34,785 nt of DNA from Pseudomonadota bacterium. GTDB lineage: Bacteria > Pseudomonadota > Alphaproteobacteria > Caulobacterales > Caulobacteraceae. This document shows positions 23,749 to 31,570 of the stretch, piece by piece (the first letter of the stretch is position 1; each line of letters starts with the position of its first letter). Under the pieces are notes generated by a model. It made no database searches, was not told where the DNA came from, and was given only the letters and a program-made list of their open reading frames with translations. The position numbers and the translations under genes are program-made. Location of the stretch: assembly GCA_023432855.1 (NCBI GenBank), contig JAEZEZ010000047.1, positions 1 to 34,785 on the forward strand. The letters are read 5' to 3'.

Positions 23749-24675
23749 ATGGCGTTCGCCCGCAGCTTCAGCCTGGCCGCCGTCGGCTGGATCGCCCTCT
23801 ATCTGGCCGTCTGGGCCGGGTCCGTCGCCCTGCTGGCCCAGGCGCCGGGGCAGGGGATCGAAGAGCCGGTCATGCTCTTCGGCATCTTCGGCGTGGTCCT
23901 TCCGGGCGTCGCCTGGCTGCTGACGCGCAAGGCGGCGCCGCGCGAGGTCCCGGTCCGCCGGCCGGCGCTCGAGACCGGCGCGGTCATCGCCTACCTGGCC
24001 ATCGTCTACGCCGGCCTGTTCCTGGGCTGGGGGCTCTCGGCCATTCCCGAGGCCTTCCCCGAGAACCCGGCGCAGGAGATGGTCCGCTCCGGCGCGAAGA
24101 TCCTCGTCCACGTCGTCCTGCCGGCCCTCCTGCTGGCCCTGCTCGGCGCGCGCGTTGCGCCGCTGTTCCGCCTCGGCCTGGGCCAGCGGGGCTTCTGGCT
24201 GGCGCTGCTGGTGCTGGGCGGCCTGCTGTTCGCCCTGCAGGTCGTCGCCAGCCCTAGTCTCAAGCACATCAGCGCCCTGCCGCCGACGCCGGAGCTGATG
24301 GCCTGGGCCGTGCCCGGGACCTTCCTCTGGCTGCTGCTGAGCGTGGGCCTGTGCGAGGAGTTCCTGTTCCGTGCGGTGCTGCAGTCGCGCCTCGCCGCCT
24401 TCCTGCGCTCCGAGACGGGCGCGGTCGTCCTCGGCGCGCTGCTGTTCGGCCTCGCCCACGCGCCGGGGCTGTTCCTGCGGGCCGGCGCGGGCGAGTTCGG
24501 CGCCTTCGACCACCCCCTGCACGTGGCCGCCTACACGGTGGCGGTGCTGTCGCCGACTGGGCTGTTCTTCGGCCTCCTGTGGGCGCGTACCCGCAGCCTT
24601 GGCCTCGTCGTGCTGCTGCATGTGTGCGTCGACTTCCTTCCCAACCTGCCGGAGTTCGTCCAAGTCTGGCGTTGA
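23749..24675 (+). CDS. CPBP-family intramembrane metalloprotease
   Basis: A 308-residue integral membrane protein of the CPBP/Abi family (CAAX protease and bacteriocin-processing). The three family motifs are present: EEFLFR (Glu203-204, Arg208), FGLAH (His237) and HVCVD (His291, Asp295), in the C-terminal four-helix half after a variable N-terminal membrane half. The start ATG 23749 directly follows a terminator, leaving no room for a separate ribosome-binding site; the G-run of the terminator stem (23737-23741) would have to serve. It is 17 bases before mtnP. Substrate unknown. Confidence 0.88.
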   Translation: MAFARSFSLAAVGWIALYLAVWAGSVALLAQAPGQGIEEPVMLFGIFGVVLPGVAWLLTRKAAPREVPVRRPALETGAVIAYLAIVYAGLFLGWGLSAIPEAFPENPAQEMVRSGAKILVHVVLPALLLALLGARVAPLFRLGLGQRGFWLALLVLGGLLFALQVVASPSLKHISALPPTPELMAWAVPGTFLWLLLSVGLCEEFLFRAVLQSRLAAFLRSETGAVVLGALLFGLAHAPGLFLRAGAGEFGAFDHPLHVAAYTVAVLSPTGLFFGLLWARTRSLGLVVLLHVCVDFLPNLPEFVQVWR

Positions 24676-24692
24676 CCGGACGGAGGCAAGGC

Positions 24693-25565
24693 ATGGGCGA
24701 TTGGGTGCTGGGCGTGCTCGGCGGATCGGGCGTCTATGACCTCGAGGGGCTCGACAACCCCCGCTGGAAGCGGCTCCACACCCCGTGGGGCGAACCCTCC
24801 GACGAGCTGCTGTTCGGCGAACTGGGCGGCGTGCGCCTGGTCTTCCTGCCCCGCCACGGCCGCGGCCATCGGCTGCTGCCCGGCGAGGTCAACGCGCGCG
24901 CCAACATCGACGCCCTGAAGCGGGCCGGGTGCACCGACGTGCTCTCCCTCTCCGCCGTCGGCTCCCTGCGCGAGGACCTGCCGCCGGGAACCTTCGTCAT
25001 GGTCGACCAGTACATCGACCGCACCTTCGCCCGCGAGCGCACCTTCTTCGGCGACGGCGTCATCGCCCACGTCTCCCTGGCCCGGCCCGTCTGTCCGCGC
25101 CTGTCTGCGCTGGCGGCCGAGGCGGGGCACGCGGCGAGCGCCCCGGTGGTCGAGGGCGGGACCTACCTCGCCATGGAGGGCCCGCAGTTCTCGACCCGCG
25201 CCGAGAGCGAGCTCTACCGCGCCTGGGGCTGCCACGTGATCGGCATGACCAACATGCCCGAGGCCCGGCTCGCGCGGGAGGCCGAGCTTCCCTATGCCTC
25301 GGTCTGCATGGTCACCGACTGGGACTGCTGGCGCGACGACGTGGCCGAGGTGGAAGCCGGGCATGTGCTGGAGACCCTGACGGCCAACGCCGCGAAGGCG
25401 CGTGCGCTGGTGGCCGGCCTCGCCGCCGCGCTGGCCCGGACGCCCCGCACGCCGTCGCCCATCGACACGGTGCTGGACGCGGCGCTGCTGACGCCGCCCG
25501 GCCAGTGGAGCGCCGAGGCCCGGCTTCGCCTCGCGGCAGTGGCGGGCAGGGTGCTCGGCCGGTGA
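24693..25565 (+). CDS. mtnP: S-methyl-5'-thioadenosine phosphorylase
   Basis: Purine-nucleoside-phosphorylase-type enzyme that splits methylthioadenosine, the by-product of polyamine synthesis, into adenine and methylthioribose phosphate. The start ATG 24693 has GGAGG six bases upstream; a much longer open frame in the same phase is only overlap with the previous gene. Motifs: VLGGSGVYDLEG at the N-terminus, RHGRGHRLLP (phosphate), YLAMEGPQFSTRAE and the signature MTNMPEARLAREAELPYA, then VTDWDCW. The 290-residue length is normal. Confidence 0.95.
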   Translation: MGDWVLGVLGGSGVYDLEGLDNPRWKRLHTPWGEPSDELLFGELGGVRLVFLPRHGRGHRLLPGEVNARANIDALKRAGCTDVLSLSAVGSLREDLPPGTFVMVDQYIDRTFARERTFFGDGVIAHVSLARPVCPRLSALAAEAGHAASAPVVEGGTYLAMEGPQFSTRAESELYRAWGCHVIGMTNMPEARLAREAELPYASVCMVTDWDCWRDDVAEVEAGHVLETLTANAAKARALVAGLAAALARTPRTPSPIDTVLDAALLTPPGQWSAEARLRLAAVAGRVLGR

Positions 25566-25566
25566 T

Positions 25567-25595
25567 TTGACCAGTGTAGAGCACTTTGTTATCTA
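25567..25595 (+). promoter_or_regulatory. Likely sigma-70-type promoter
   Basis: TTGACC (25567-25572) is followed after 17 bases by TATCTA (25590-25595). It overlaps the end of mtnP and lies just before the AAGGAGAGG ribosome-binding site and ATG (25624) of the secreted-protein gene. The spacing is ideal; the -10 has two mismatches. Confidence 0.5.
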
Positions 25596-25623
25596 AAGCG
25601 TCTCAGACGGAAGGAGAGGTCCC

Positions 25624-26211
25624 ATGCGTGCTTTCTGCCGTTCAGTCGCTTTCGCCGCCGCCCTGGTCGTCCCGGGCGCTGCCTCCGCCCAGATGGCCCC
25701 GTCGCCGAACGGCTCGCCCGAAGTGCGGGCCGCCATCGACCGGCTCGATGCGCTGGATGGCGAATGGGCCGGCCCCGCCTGGGCCGTCGAGCCCGGCGGC
25801 GCGCGCTACGACATGATCCAGACCGAACGCGTCGGCGACCTGCTCGGCGGCTCCATCAAGCTGGTCGAGGGCCGCGGCTACGGGCCCGGAGGCGACACCC
25901 AGTTCAACGCCTTCGCCGTAATCAGCTTCGATGCCAAGACCGCCGCCTACACCTTCACGACGTTTGTCGGCGGCGAGAAGCACGACTATCCGCTGCAGGT
26001 GTCGGGCGACGGCTTCGTATGGGAGCGGCCGGCGGGACCGAACGCCGTGGTGCGCTTCACCGCCCGCATCAAGGACGGCCGCTGGCACGAGGTGGGCGAA
26101 TACATCGCCCAGGGCCGCGAGCCCGTGCGGATCATCGAGCTCGACCTGAAGCGGGTCGGCGACGGCGCCTGGCCCGCGGGCGGCGCGGTGGATCCCGCCC
26201 GCGGACGGTGA
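25624..26211 (+). CDS. Secreted protein of unknown function (lipocalin-like fold possible)
   Basis: A 195-residue protein with a clear signal peptide (MRAFCRSVAFAAALVVPGA, cleavage probably after ASA before QM). The mature part opens with a helix (VRAAIDRLDALDGEWAGPAW) and continues as alternating beta strands (IQTERVGDLLGGSIKLVEGRG, NAFAVISFD, WHEVGEYI), resembling DUF1579-type or lipocalin-like small beta-barrel proteins that measure or bind small lipids. No catalytic motif is visible. It has its own promoter-like sequence and a strong AAGGAGAGG site. Confidence 0.75.
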   Translation: MRAFCRSVAFAAALVVPGAASAQMAPSPNGSPEVRAAIDRLDALDGEWAGPAWAVEPGGARYDMIQTERVGDLLGGSIKLVEGRGYGPGGDTQFNAFAVISFDAKTAAYTFTTFVGGEKHDYPLQVSGDGFVWERPAGPNAVVRFTARIKDGRWHEVGEYIAQGREPVRIIELDLKRVGDGAWPAGGAVDPARGR

Positions 26212-26271
26212 GCTTGTCGGCCGGCGGCTCTTCGGCCTAGCCTCCCGCCAGGGACGGGGGGAGAGGCGGGC

Positions 26272-26850
26272 GTGAGCGCATCCGAATACGTCATCGTCTT
26301 CGCCTCGATCGTGTTGGGGCTCGCGCTCACCACTCTGCTGGTGAATCTGAGCCGGCTGCTTCGTTCGGCCGGGCGCATCCGCTGGGACTGGGCGACGCCC
26401 GTCGTCGCCTTCATCGTCGTCCTGCTCATCGTGCAGATCTGGTGGGCGATGTTCCCGGGCGAGGTCGATCCAGGCCCGGTCGCCATCGCCGAGTTCCTGC
26501 CGCAGCTCGTGCTGCTGATCCTCCTGTTCCTCATGGCCTCGGTCGTCCTGCCCGACGAGGTCCCGGATGAGGGGCTGGATCTCAGGACCTACTACGAGGG
26601 AACACGACGCTACTTCTGGACCCTGATGAGCGCCGCCCTCGGCTGGGTGGCGCTGAGCAGCCTGGTGAGCGCCCTGGTCGAGGGTCGGTCCGTGGCTGCG
26701 GTGCTGTCCCACAGGCTGACCGACCTCGTCATCTTCTCCCTGTTTGTCTCGCTCATCTTCGTCCGCCGGCGCTGGTGGCACGCCCTGGTCATCCTGGTCG
26801 CCATGACCGGTCCGATCGGCTGGCTGTCCCGCTCGATCGGCGGCGGCTGA
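26272..26850 (+). CDS. Hypothetical membrane protein
   Basis: A 192-residue protein with about five hydrophobic helices (roughly residues 5-27, 42-60, 74-93, 115-135, 147-185 as one or two). Between the third and fourth lies an acidic loop (LPDEVPDEGLDLRTYYEG). It starts at GTG 26272 behind a purine-rich GGGGGAGAGG stretch. No family is recognised and no conserved catalytic residues are obvious. It is 60 bases after the secreted-protein gene, so co-transcription is possible. Confidence 0.65.
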   Translation: MSASEYVIVFASIVLGLALTTLLVNLSRLLRSAGRIRWDWATPVVAFIVVLLIVQIWWAMFPGEVDPGPVAIAEFLPQLVLLILLFLMASVVLPDEVPDEGLDLRTYYEGTRRYFWTLMSAALGWVALSSLVSALVEGRSVAAVLSHRLTDLVIFSLFVSLIFVRRRWWHALVILVAMTGPIGWLSRSIGGG

Positions 26851-26915
26851 GGCTCGACGGGGCGGGGCCGGGCGGTCTATCGTCGCCGCCTCCCGTTCAC
26901 CGTCAGGGTTTTTGA

Positions 26916-28571
26916 ATGATCCGTCTGTCCTGTGCGCTCGCCGCCGTCCTGGCGATCGGCGCCCCCGCTGCGGTCCTCGCCGCGCCGCCGGCCAATCCCG
27001 TCGACGCCCAGCGCCTGTCCGAGCACGTGCGCATCCTCTCCTCCGACGAGTTCGAGGGCCGCGGCCCCGCGACCCCTGGGGAGGCAAAGGCCATCGCCTA
27101 CATCTCCGAGCAATACGCCAAGGCCGGGCTCCAGCCCGGCGGCCCCGACGGCAGCTGGTACCAGAAGGTCGCCCTCAACCGCTTCGAGACCGTCGGCACG
27201 CCCACCATCTCCCTGCGGGCGGCGGACGGCTCCTGGTCGCGCCCGGCCGTCTACGGCGACGAGGTGGTCGTCGGCACCCAGCGCATGGTCGACCGCATCA
27301 CGCTCGAGAATGCGCCGCTGGTCTTCGTCGGCTACGGCATCAACGCCCCCGAGCGCGGCTGGAACGACTACGCCGGCGTCGACATGAAGGGGAAGGTCGC
27401 CGTCGTGCTGGTCAACGACGCCGACTTCGAGGAGCCCTCCCTCAACACCTTCGGCGGCAAGGCCATGACCTACTACGGCCGCTGGACCTACAAGTTCGAG
27501 GAGGCCGCCCGCCAGGGCGCCGCCGGCATCCTGGTCGTCCACGAGACGGCGCCGGCTTCCTACGGCTGGGCCACGGTGAAGGGCTCCTGGTCCGCGCCGC
27601 AGTTCGACATCGTCCGCGCCGACCCCAACGCCGACCGCGCGCCGGTGCAGGGCTGGATCCAGCGGGACGTGACCGTCGACCTGTTCCGCCGCGCCGGGCT
27701 CGACTTCGACGCACTGAAGGCCAAGGCGCGGGTGAAGGGCTTCAAGGCCGTGCCGATCGCCGCCACCTTCTCCACCGATTTCGCGGTGAAGTCCGAGCAG
27801 ATCGTCACCCACAACGTGGTCGGCATCCTGAAGGGCAAGACCCGGCCGGACGAGACGGTGCTCTACACCGCCCACTACGACCACCTGGGCATCGGCGTGG
27901 CCGACGCCGAGGGCGACACCATCTACAACGGCGCCGTGGACAACGCGACGGGCACCGCCGCCCTGATCGAGCTGGCCCGCGTCTTCGCGGCCGGCCCGCA
28001 GCCCGACCGCTCCATCGTGTTCCTGGCCGTGGGCGCCGAGGAGAAGGGCCTGCTGGGCTCCGAGTTCTACGCCTCCAACCCCGTCTATCCGCTGGAGAAG
28101 ACCGTCGGCGGCATCAACATGGACGGCCTGAACGTGCTGGGCGCCACCCGCGACATCGAGGTCGTCGGCTTCGGCCAGTCCAACCTCGAGGACGACCTGG
28201 GCCGCATCGCCGCGCTCCAGGGCCGCGAGGTGGTGGCCGAGTCCAGCCCCGAGGCCGGCAGCTTCTACCGCTCCGACCACTTCCCGCTGGCCAAGCGCGG
28301 CGTGCCGATGCTCTACGCCGGCTCGGGCGAGACCCTGGTCAACGGCGGGGCCGAGGCCGGCCGCGCCGGCGCCCAGGACTACAACCGCAACCGCTACCAC
28401 CAGCCCGGCGACGAATGGTCGGCCGACTGGGACTGGGGCGGGGCGCTCCAGGACCTGCAGGTCTATTACGAGATCGGCCGCGGCCTGGCCTTCTCCGACC
28501 GCTGGCCCGAGTGGCGCGACGGATCGGAGTTCAAGCCGGTCCGCGAACAGAGCGCCGCGGCAAGGCGGTAA
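26916..28571 (+). CDS. M28-family metallopeptidase with PA domain
   Basis: A 551-residue exported zinc aminopeptidase. A signal peptide (to about AAVLAA) leads into the pro/anchor segment with EFEGRGPATPGE, then an inserted protease-associated region (about 120-300, including LVFVGYGINAPERGWNDY). The catalytic domain has the five zinc-site residues of M28: His320 in AHYDHLG, Asp342 in NGAVDNATG, Glu375-376 in VGAEEKG, Asp403 in NMDGLN and His495 in YHQPGDE. It probably digests peptides in the periplasm or outside. A terminator follows its stop at once. Confidence 0.93.
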   Translation: MIRLSCALAAVLAIGAPAAVLAAPPANPVDAQRLSEHVRILSSDEFEGRGPATPGEAKAIAYISEQYAKAGLQPGGPDGSWYQKVALNRFETVGTPTISLRAADGSWSRPAVYGDEVVVGTQRMVDRITLENAPLVFVGYGINAPERGWNDYAGVDMKGKVAVVLVNDADFEEPSLNTFGGKAMTYYGRWTYKFEEAARQGAAGILVVHETAPASYGWATVKGSWSAPQFDIVRADPNADRAPVQGWIQRDVTVDLFRRAGLDFDALKAKARVKGFKAVPIAATFSTDFAVKSEQIVTHNVVGILKGKTRPDETVLYTAHYDHLGIGVADAEGDTIYNGAVDNATGTAALIELARVFAAGPQPDRSIVFLAVGAEEKGLLGSEFYASNPVYPLEKTVGGINMDGLNVLGATRDIEVVGFGQSNLEDDLGRIAALQGREVVAESSPEAGSFYRSDHFPLAKRGVPMLYAGSGETLVNGGAEAGRAGAQDYNRNRYHQPGDEWSADWDWGGALQDLQVYYEIGRGLAFSDRWPEWRDGSEFKPVREQSAAARR

Positions 28572-28575
28572 AGAC

Positions 28576-28606
28576 AAAGGCCCCAGAGCGATCCGGGGCC
28601 TTTTTT
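28576..28606 (+). terminator. Intrinsic terminator after the M28 peptidase gene
   Basis: AAAGGCCCC (28576-28584) pairs with GGGGCCTTT (28595-28603), 9 bp, followed by a run of T's to 28606. It lies four bases after the stop codon. Confidence 0.9.
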
Positions 28607-28612
28607 CTTCGT

Positions 28613-28634
28613 CCTTCCCTCCAGGGAGGGAAGG
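28613..28634. repeat. Small palindrome of the CTCCC-type
   Basis: CCTTCCCT (28613-28620) pairs with AGGGAAGG (28627-28634) around a 6-base loop. It resembles the hairpins at 19273 and 19445 and probably belongs to the same class of intergenic repeat. The rest of 28635-28685 shows only another purine-rich stretch. Confidence 0.45.
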
Positions 28635-28685
28635 GGATCGCGCGCTCGTCCCCCCTCTGAGGGAAGGGAGATACGCGCCATGCTT

Positions 28686-29330
28686 CTAGAAGCTGAAGTC
28701 GATCACGTCAGGCGGCGCGTTGCGCTGGTCGAAGGCGAGGGCGGCGTTGGGGCCGTCGGCGTCCACCCAGTGCAGGAACATGTGGGCCGACCAGCGATTG
28801 GGATTGGGGCTGACCCGCCCGTGACGCCGGTTGACCCCCTGGTAGAGCACCGCGTCGCCCGGCTGCATCTCGACACTGCTGAAGGCGTCGTCCCCGAAAT
28901 CGTCCTTGATCGGCTCCTGCGCCTCGACCCGGGCATGACCGACGTCCAGCGGCCACGGCCGGCCGTCGCTGTAGGCCAGCGTCAGGGTCAGGCTGACCTC
29001 GCAGGACTCCCGGTCCGAATGCACCAGGCAGACGTCGCCCTCCTGGTAGAGCCGGAAGTAGTTGTAGGTCGGCAGCAGCCGTTTCCCGACGACCCCGCTG
29101 ATCGCCGGCGTCAGGCCCCAGAGGAAGTTGACCATCGGCCGGTAGGTCTCGTCCGAGATGTCCACCGAGGTCTTCTTCACGATGGGGGAGGAACTGGCGA
29201 AGCGGTCGAGCGAAATGCCCGCCCGGTCCATGTCGCTCTTCAGCCGGTGCAAGAAGGCCCGGCACACCTCGGCCGGAAACAGCCCCTGCAGCAGGGCGTA
29301 ACCCTCGTCGTAATCGCCGATGACCTTCAT
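28686..29330 (-). CDS. 2OG-Fe(II) oxygenase-like protein
   Basis: A 214-residue protein with the jelly-roll iron triad of 2-oxoglutarate oxygenases: HSD (His104, Asp106) in CLVHSDRESCEVS, His170 in NRRHGRVS, and Arg179 nine residues later for 2-oxoglutarate. YFRLYQEGDV before the triad and MQPGDAVLYQG between are typical strands. Residues 1-90 are helical with no known domain. The start MKVIGDYDEG at 29330 is chosen because upstream sequence is non-coding spacer; a very long open frame through here is a shadow of ychF. Substrate unknown; it stands alone, the nearest gene on its strand being ychF about 270 bases upstream. Confidence 0.8.
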   Translation of the reverse strand: MKVIGDYDEGYALLQGLFPAEVCRAFLHRLKSDMDRAGISLDRFASSSPIVKKTSVDISDETYRPMVNFLWGLTPAISGVVGKRLLPTYNYFRLYQEGDVCLVHSDRESCEVSLTLTLAYSDGRPWPLDVGHARVEAQEPIKDDFGDDAFSSVEMQPGDAVLYQGVNRRHGRVSPNPNRWSAHMFLHWVDADGPNAALAFDQRNAPPDVIDFSF

Positions 29331-29364
29331 CGAATCCCGCCGATCCAGCTGTCGCGCCGCGCAG

Positions 29365-29634
29365 ATTACACGTTGAAGCGAAAGCGCATTACGTCGCGGC
29401 GGCAGGAGACCGTCAAATTCTTTCCCGTTGGGTACGGGGCCCCGGCGCAGCAGGCGCCGGGACGGATCGGGCCGCGCGCAGCGCGGTCGGTCCATCACGG
29501 CTGACCGGCGAGCCCCCGACCCGGCTGACGCCGGGCCCGACCCGTCTCGCGGCCGGGGGCCGCGATCCACCCTACCCAACGGGTAGGGAGTGCGAATGAG
29601 GATCACACGTTGAAGCGGAAGTGCATCACGTCGC
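29365..29634. repeat. Direct repeat of the ychF 3' end around a palindromic spacer
   Basis: The last codons of ychF (29602-29634 on the plus strand) have a second copy at 29365-29397, matching 29 of 33 bases. Read on the minus strand, both end in the same codons: DVMHFRFNV-stop (ychF) and DVMRFRFNV-stop (copy). Of the four differences, three are silent or stop-to-stop. The spacer between holds a perfect 11-bp inverted pair, CCCGTTGGGTA (29424-29434) and TACCCAACGGG (29573-29583), and GC-rich palindromes, with no gene. This is the pattern left when an element inserts at a gene's 3' end. Confidence 0.7.
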
Positions 29635-30700
29635 CGTCCTTGACGACGTAGGACTTGCCTTCCTTGCGCATCTTGCCGGCCTCGGCCGCGCCCGCCTCGC
29701 CGCCGAACTTCACGAAGTCGTCGTAGGCGATGGTCTCGGCGCTGATGAAGCCGCGCTCGAAGTCGGTGTGGATCTCGCCGGCCGCCCGGGGCGCGGTGTC
29801 GCCGATGTGGATGGTCCAGGCGCGGGCCTCCTTGGGCCCGACCGTGAAGTAGGTCTGCAGGCCGAGCAGGGCGTAGGCCTCGTGGATCAGCCGGTTCAGG
29901 CCAGGCTCCTCCAGCCCCATGGTCTCCAGGAAGTCGGCGCGTTCGGCCGGGTCGAGCATGGCGATCTCGCTCTCGATCTTGGCCGAGATGACCACCAGCT
30001 TGGCGTTGTCCCGCTCGGCGCGTTCGGCGACCTGTGCGGACAGGGCGTTGCCCGTGGCGGCGGAGTCCTCGTCGACATTGGCGACGTAGAGCGCCGGCAG
30101 CGAGGTCAGCAGCTGCAGCATGTGCCAGGCCTTCTCGTCGTCCCTGTCGACCTTCGCCGCGCGGGCCGGCCGGCCGGCGCGCAGCTGCTCCAGCGCCACG
30201 TTCACCAGGCGCAGGGTCTGGGCGGCTTCCTTGTCGCCGGTCTTGGCCCGCTTCTCGAGGTTCTGGACCCGCTTCTCCAGGCTCTCCAGGTCGGCCAGCA
30301 TCAGTTCGGTCTCGATGATCTCGAGATCGGCCAGCGGATCGACCCGGCCCTCGACGTGGGTCACTTCCCCGTCCTCGAAGCAGCGGGTGACGAAGGCCAC
30401 CGCGTCGCAGTCGCGGATGTTGGCCAGGAACTGGTTGCCCAGGCCCTCGCCCTTCGACGCGCCGCGCACCAGGCCGGCGACGTCGACGAAGTTGATGCGC
30501 GCGGGGATGATCTCCTTGGACCCGGCGATCGCAGCCAGCCTGTCCAGCCGCGGCTCGGGCACCGCCACGTCGCCGACGTTGGGCTCGATGGTGCAGAACG
30601 GATAGTTCGCCGCCTGGGCCTGGGCCGTCTGGGTGAGCGCATTGAAGAGGGTGGACTTGCCGACGTTCGGCAAGCCGACGATCGCGACTTTCAGGGCCAT
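29603..30700 (-). CDS. ychF: Redox-regulated ATPase YchF
   Basis: A 365-residue Obg-related P-loop protein, universally conserved, that hydrolyses ATP and associates with ribosomes and stress response. The P-loop is GLPNVGKST near residues 9-17, FVDVAGLVRGASKGEGLGNQFLANI is the switch II region, and the NKxD position reads ANVDED, the change that shifts this family from GTP to ATP. The C-terminal TGS-like domain runs to GDVMHFRFNV. It starts at ATG 30700. It is divergent from the four-helix membrane operon. Confidence 0.96.
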   Translation of the reverse strand: MALKVAIVGLPNVGKSTLFNALTQTAQAQAANYPFCTIEPNVGDVAVPEPRLDRLAAIAGSKEIIPARINFVDVAGLVRGASKGEGLGNQFLANIRDCDAVAFVTRCFEDGEVTHVEGRVDPLADLEIIETELMLADLESLEKRVQNLEKRAKTGDKEAAQTLRLVNVALEQLRAGRPARAAKVDRDDEKAWHMLQLLTSLPALYVANVDEDSAATGNALSAQVAERAERDNAKLVVISAKIESEIAMLDPAERADFLETMGLEEPGLNRLIHEAYALLGLQTYFTVGPKEARAWTIHIGDTAPRAAGEIHTDFERGFISAETIAYDDFVKFGGEAGAAEAGKMRKEGKSYVVKDGDVMHFRFNV

Positions 30701-30793
30701 GGGAACAGTTCGTGGAAGGAAAGGTCGCGCGACCTAGCACGGCGAGGCCCGGGGCTCAAACAGCAGCGTTGCCGCGGCCGGAGATATGACATA

Positions 30794-30811
30794 CCATACC
30801 AAAGGGTATGG
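30794..30811. promoter_or_regulatory. Inverted-repeat operator candidate for the TetR operon
   Basis: CCATACC (30794-30800), four bases, GGTATGG (30805-30811): a perfect 7-bp inverted repeat, 14 bases before the ATG at 30825, preceded by a further half-unit (ATACC at 30791-30795). TTGCCG (30769-30774) and TACCAT (30792-30797), 17 bases apart, could be the promoter, so a bound repressor would cover the -10 and start. The TetR gene of this operon is the natural candidate; binding is inferred. Confidence 0.6.
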
Positions 30812-30824
30812 AAAGGGAAAGCGC

Positions 30825-31193
30825 ATGCCGGGTTATGTTCTCGCCGCCGTGCTCGCTGCCACCGGCGTCATCATCCACGCCTTTGTCGGCAGCCGCGCGG
30901 TGGTCGCCCCCTTGCTCGCGGTGAAGGGCCTCGCGCCCGCGTCGCGATGGCTGATGTTCCTGTGCTGGCACGGGATCACCATCGTCCTCGTCGCCCTGGC
31001 GGCGGGCTTCGGATGGGCCGCCTGGTCGACCGATGGCGCCGACGTGGGGATCGGACTCACGGTCCTGACCGCGGCGCTGGCCGTGCTGACCCTCTACGTC
31101 TGCCGCCGAGCCCGCTTCAATCCGCTGAAGGTCCCGCCATTCGTGCTGTTCAGCCTCATGGCTGCGGCCGGCTCCTGGAGCGCGGCCTCTTGA
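30825..31193 (+). CDS. Four-helix membrane protein A of a TetR-controlled operon
   Basis: A 122-residue integral membrane protein with four hydrophobic helices. The start MPGYVLAAVL at 30825 has AAGGGA upstream; the ATG at 30786 lies inside the promoter region. It is a paralogue of the next gene: His18, RW (41-42) and WH (48-49) occur at the same spacing in both (31 residues between the two histidines), as do TVLTAALAVL and its counterpart. Membrane histidines in adjacent helices could bind haem, which is speculation. No family name is recognised. Its stop overlaps the next start by four bases. Confidence 0.75.
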   Translation: MPGYVLAAVLAATGVIIHAFVGSRAVVAPLLAVKGLAPASRWLMFLCWHGITIVLVALAAGFGWAAWSTDGADVGIGLTVLTAALAVLTLYVCRRARFNPLKVPPFVLFSLMAAAGSWSAAS

Positions 31194-31570
31194 GGGTGCG
31201 CGCGGGTTATCTGGTCGCGGCGGCCGGCGCCGCCTACACCGCCTTCCGACATGTGGTGCAGGGCACGCCCGTCATCGGCCTTCCGATCCAGAGGGCCGAG
31301 GCGCTCGGTCCCGCCGTCCGCTGGATGGGCTATTACGTCTGGCACATGGCCAGCGCCGCCGTCGTCCTGATGGCGCTCGGATTCCTGTGGGCGGCGCTGC
31401 GGCCCGAGGCCCGGCCGGTCGGCCTCTTCCTCACCGTCCTGGCGGCCGCCTTCGCGGGGCTGGCCCTGTGGATCACGCTCAGCGCCGGCTTCGCACTGCA
31501 GAAGGTGTTTCCGCTGCGCGCCTTCACCGTCATCGCCCTGGGCGGCGGCTTCAGCTCGGTCCGCCGATGA
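31190..31570 (+). CDS. Four-helix membrane protein B, paralogue of the upstream gene
   Basis: A 126-residue membrane protein with four helices. It probably starts at TTG 31190, with GGAG nine bases upstream, overlapping the previous stop (TTGA); GTG 31196 is an alternative. It shares with protein A: His21, RW (44-45), WH (51-52), a GFLWAA end to helix 2, and TVLAAAFAGLALW. The two may form a heterodimer or pore. The function is unknown. Its TGA overlaps the ATG of the TetR gene. Confidence 0.72.
   Translation: MRVRAGYLVAAAGAAYTAFRHVVQGTPVIGLPIQRAEALGPAVRWMGYYVWHMASAAVVLMALGFLWAALRPEARPVGLFLTVLAAAFAGLALWITLSAGFALQKVFPLRAFTVIALGGGFSSVRR

Noticed and set aside
26877..28577. 566-codon frame antisense to the M28 peptidase
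   Set aside because: Low-complexity Val/Asp/Gly composition, no domain, and the sense strand has all five zinc ligands.
29331..30740. Extension of the oxygenase frame through ychF on the same strand
   Set aside because: It is out of phase with ychF and reads as Arg-rich noise; YchF motifs fix the true frame.
29621..31189. Plus-strand frame running over ychF into membrane gene B
   Set aside because: Antisense to ychF; only the part from 31190 has gene-like sequence and an RBS.
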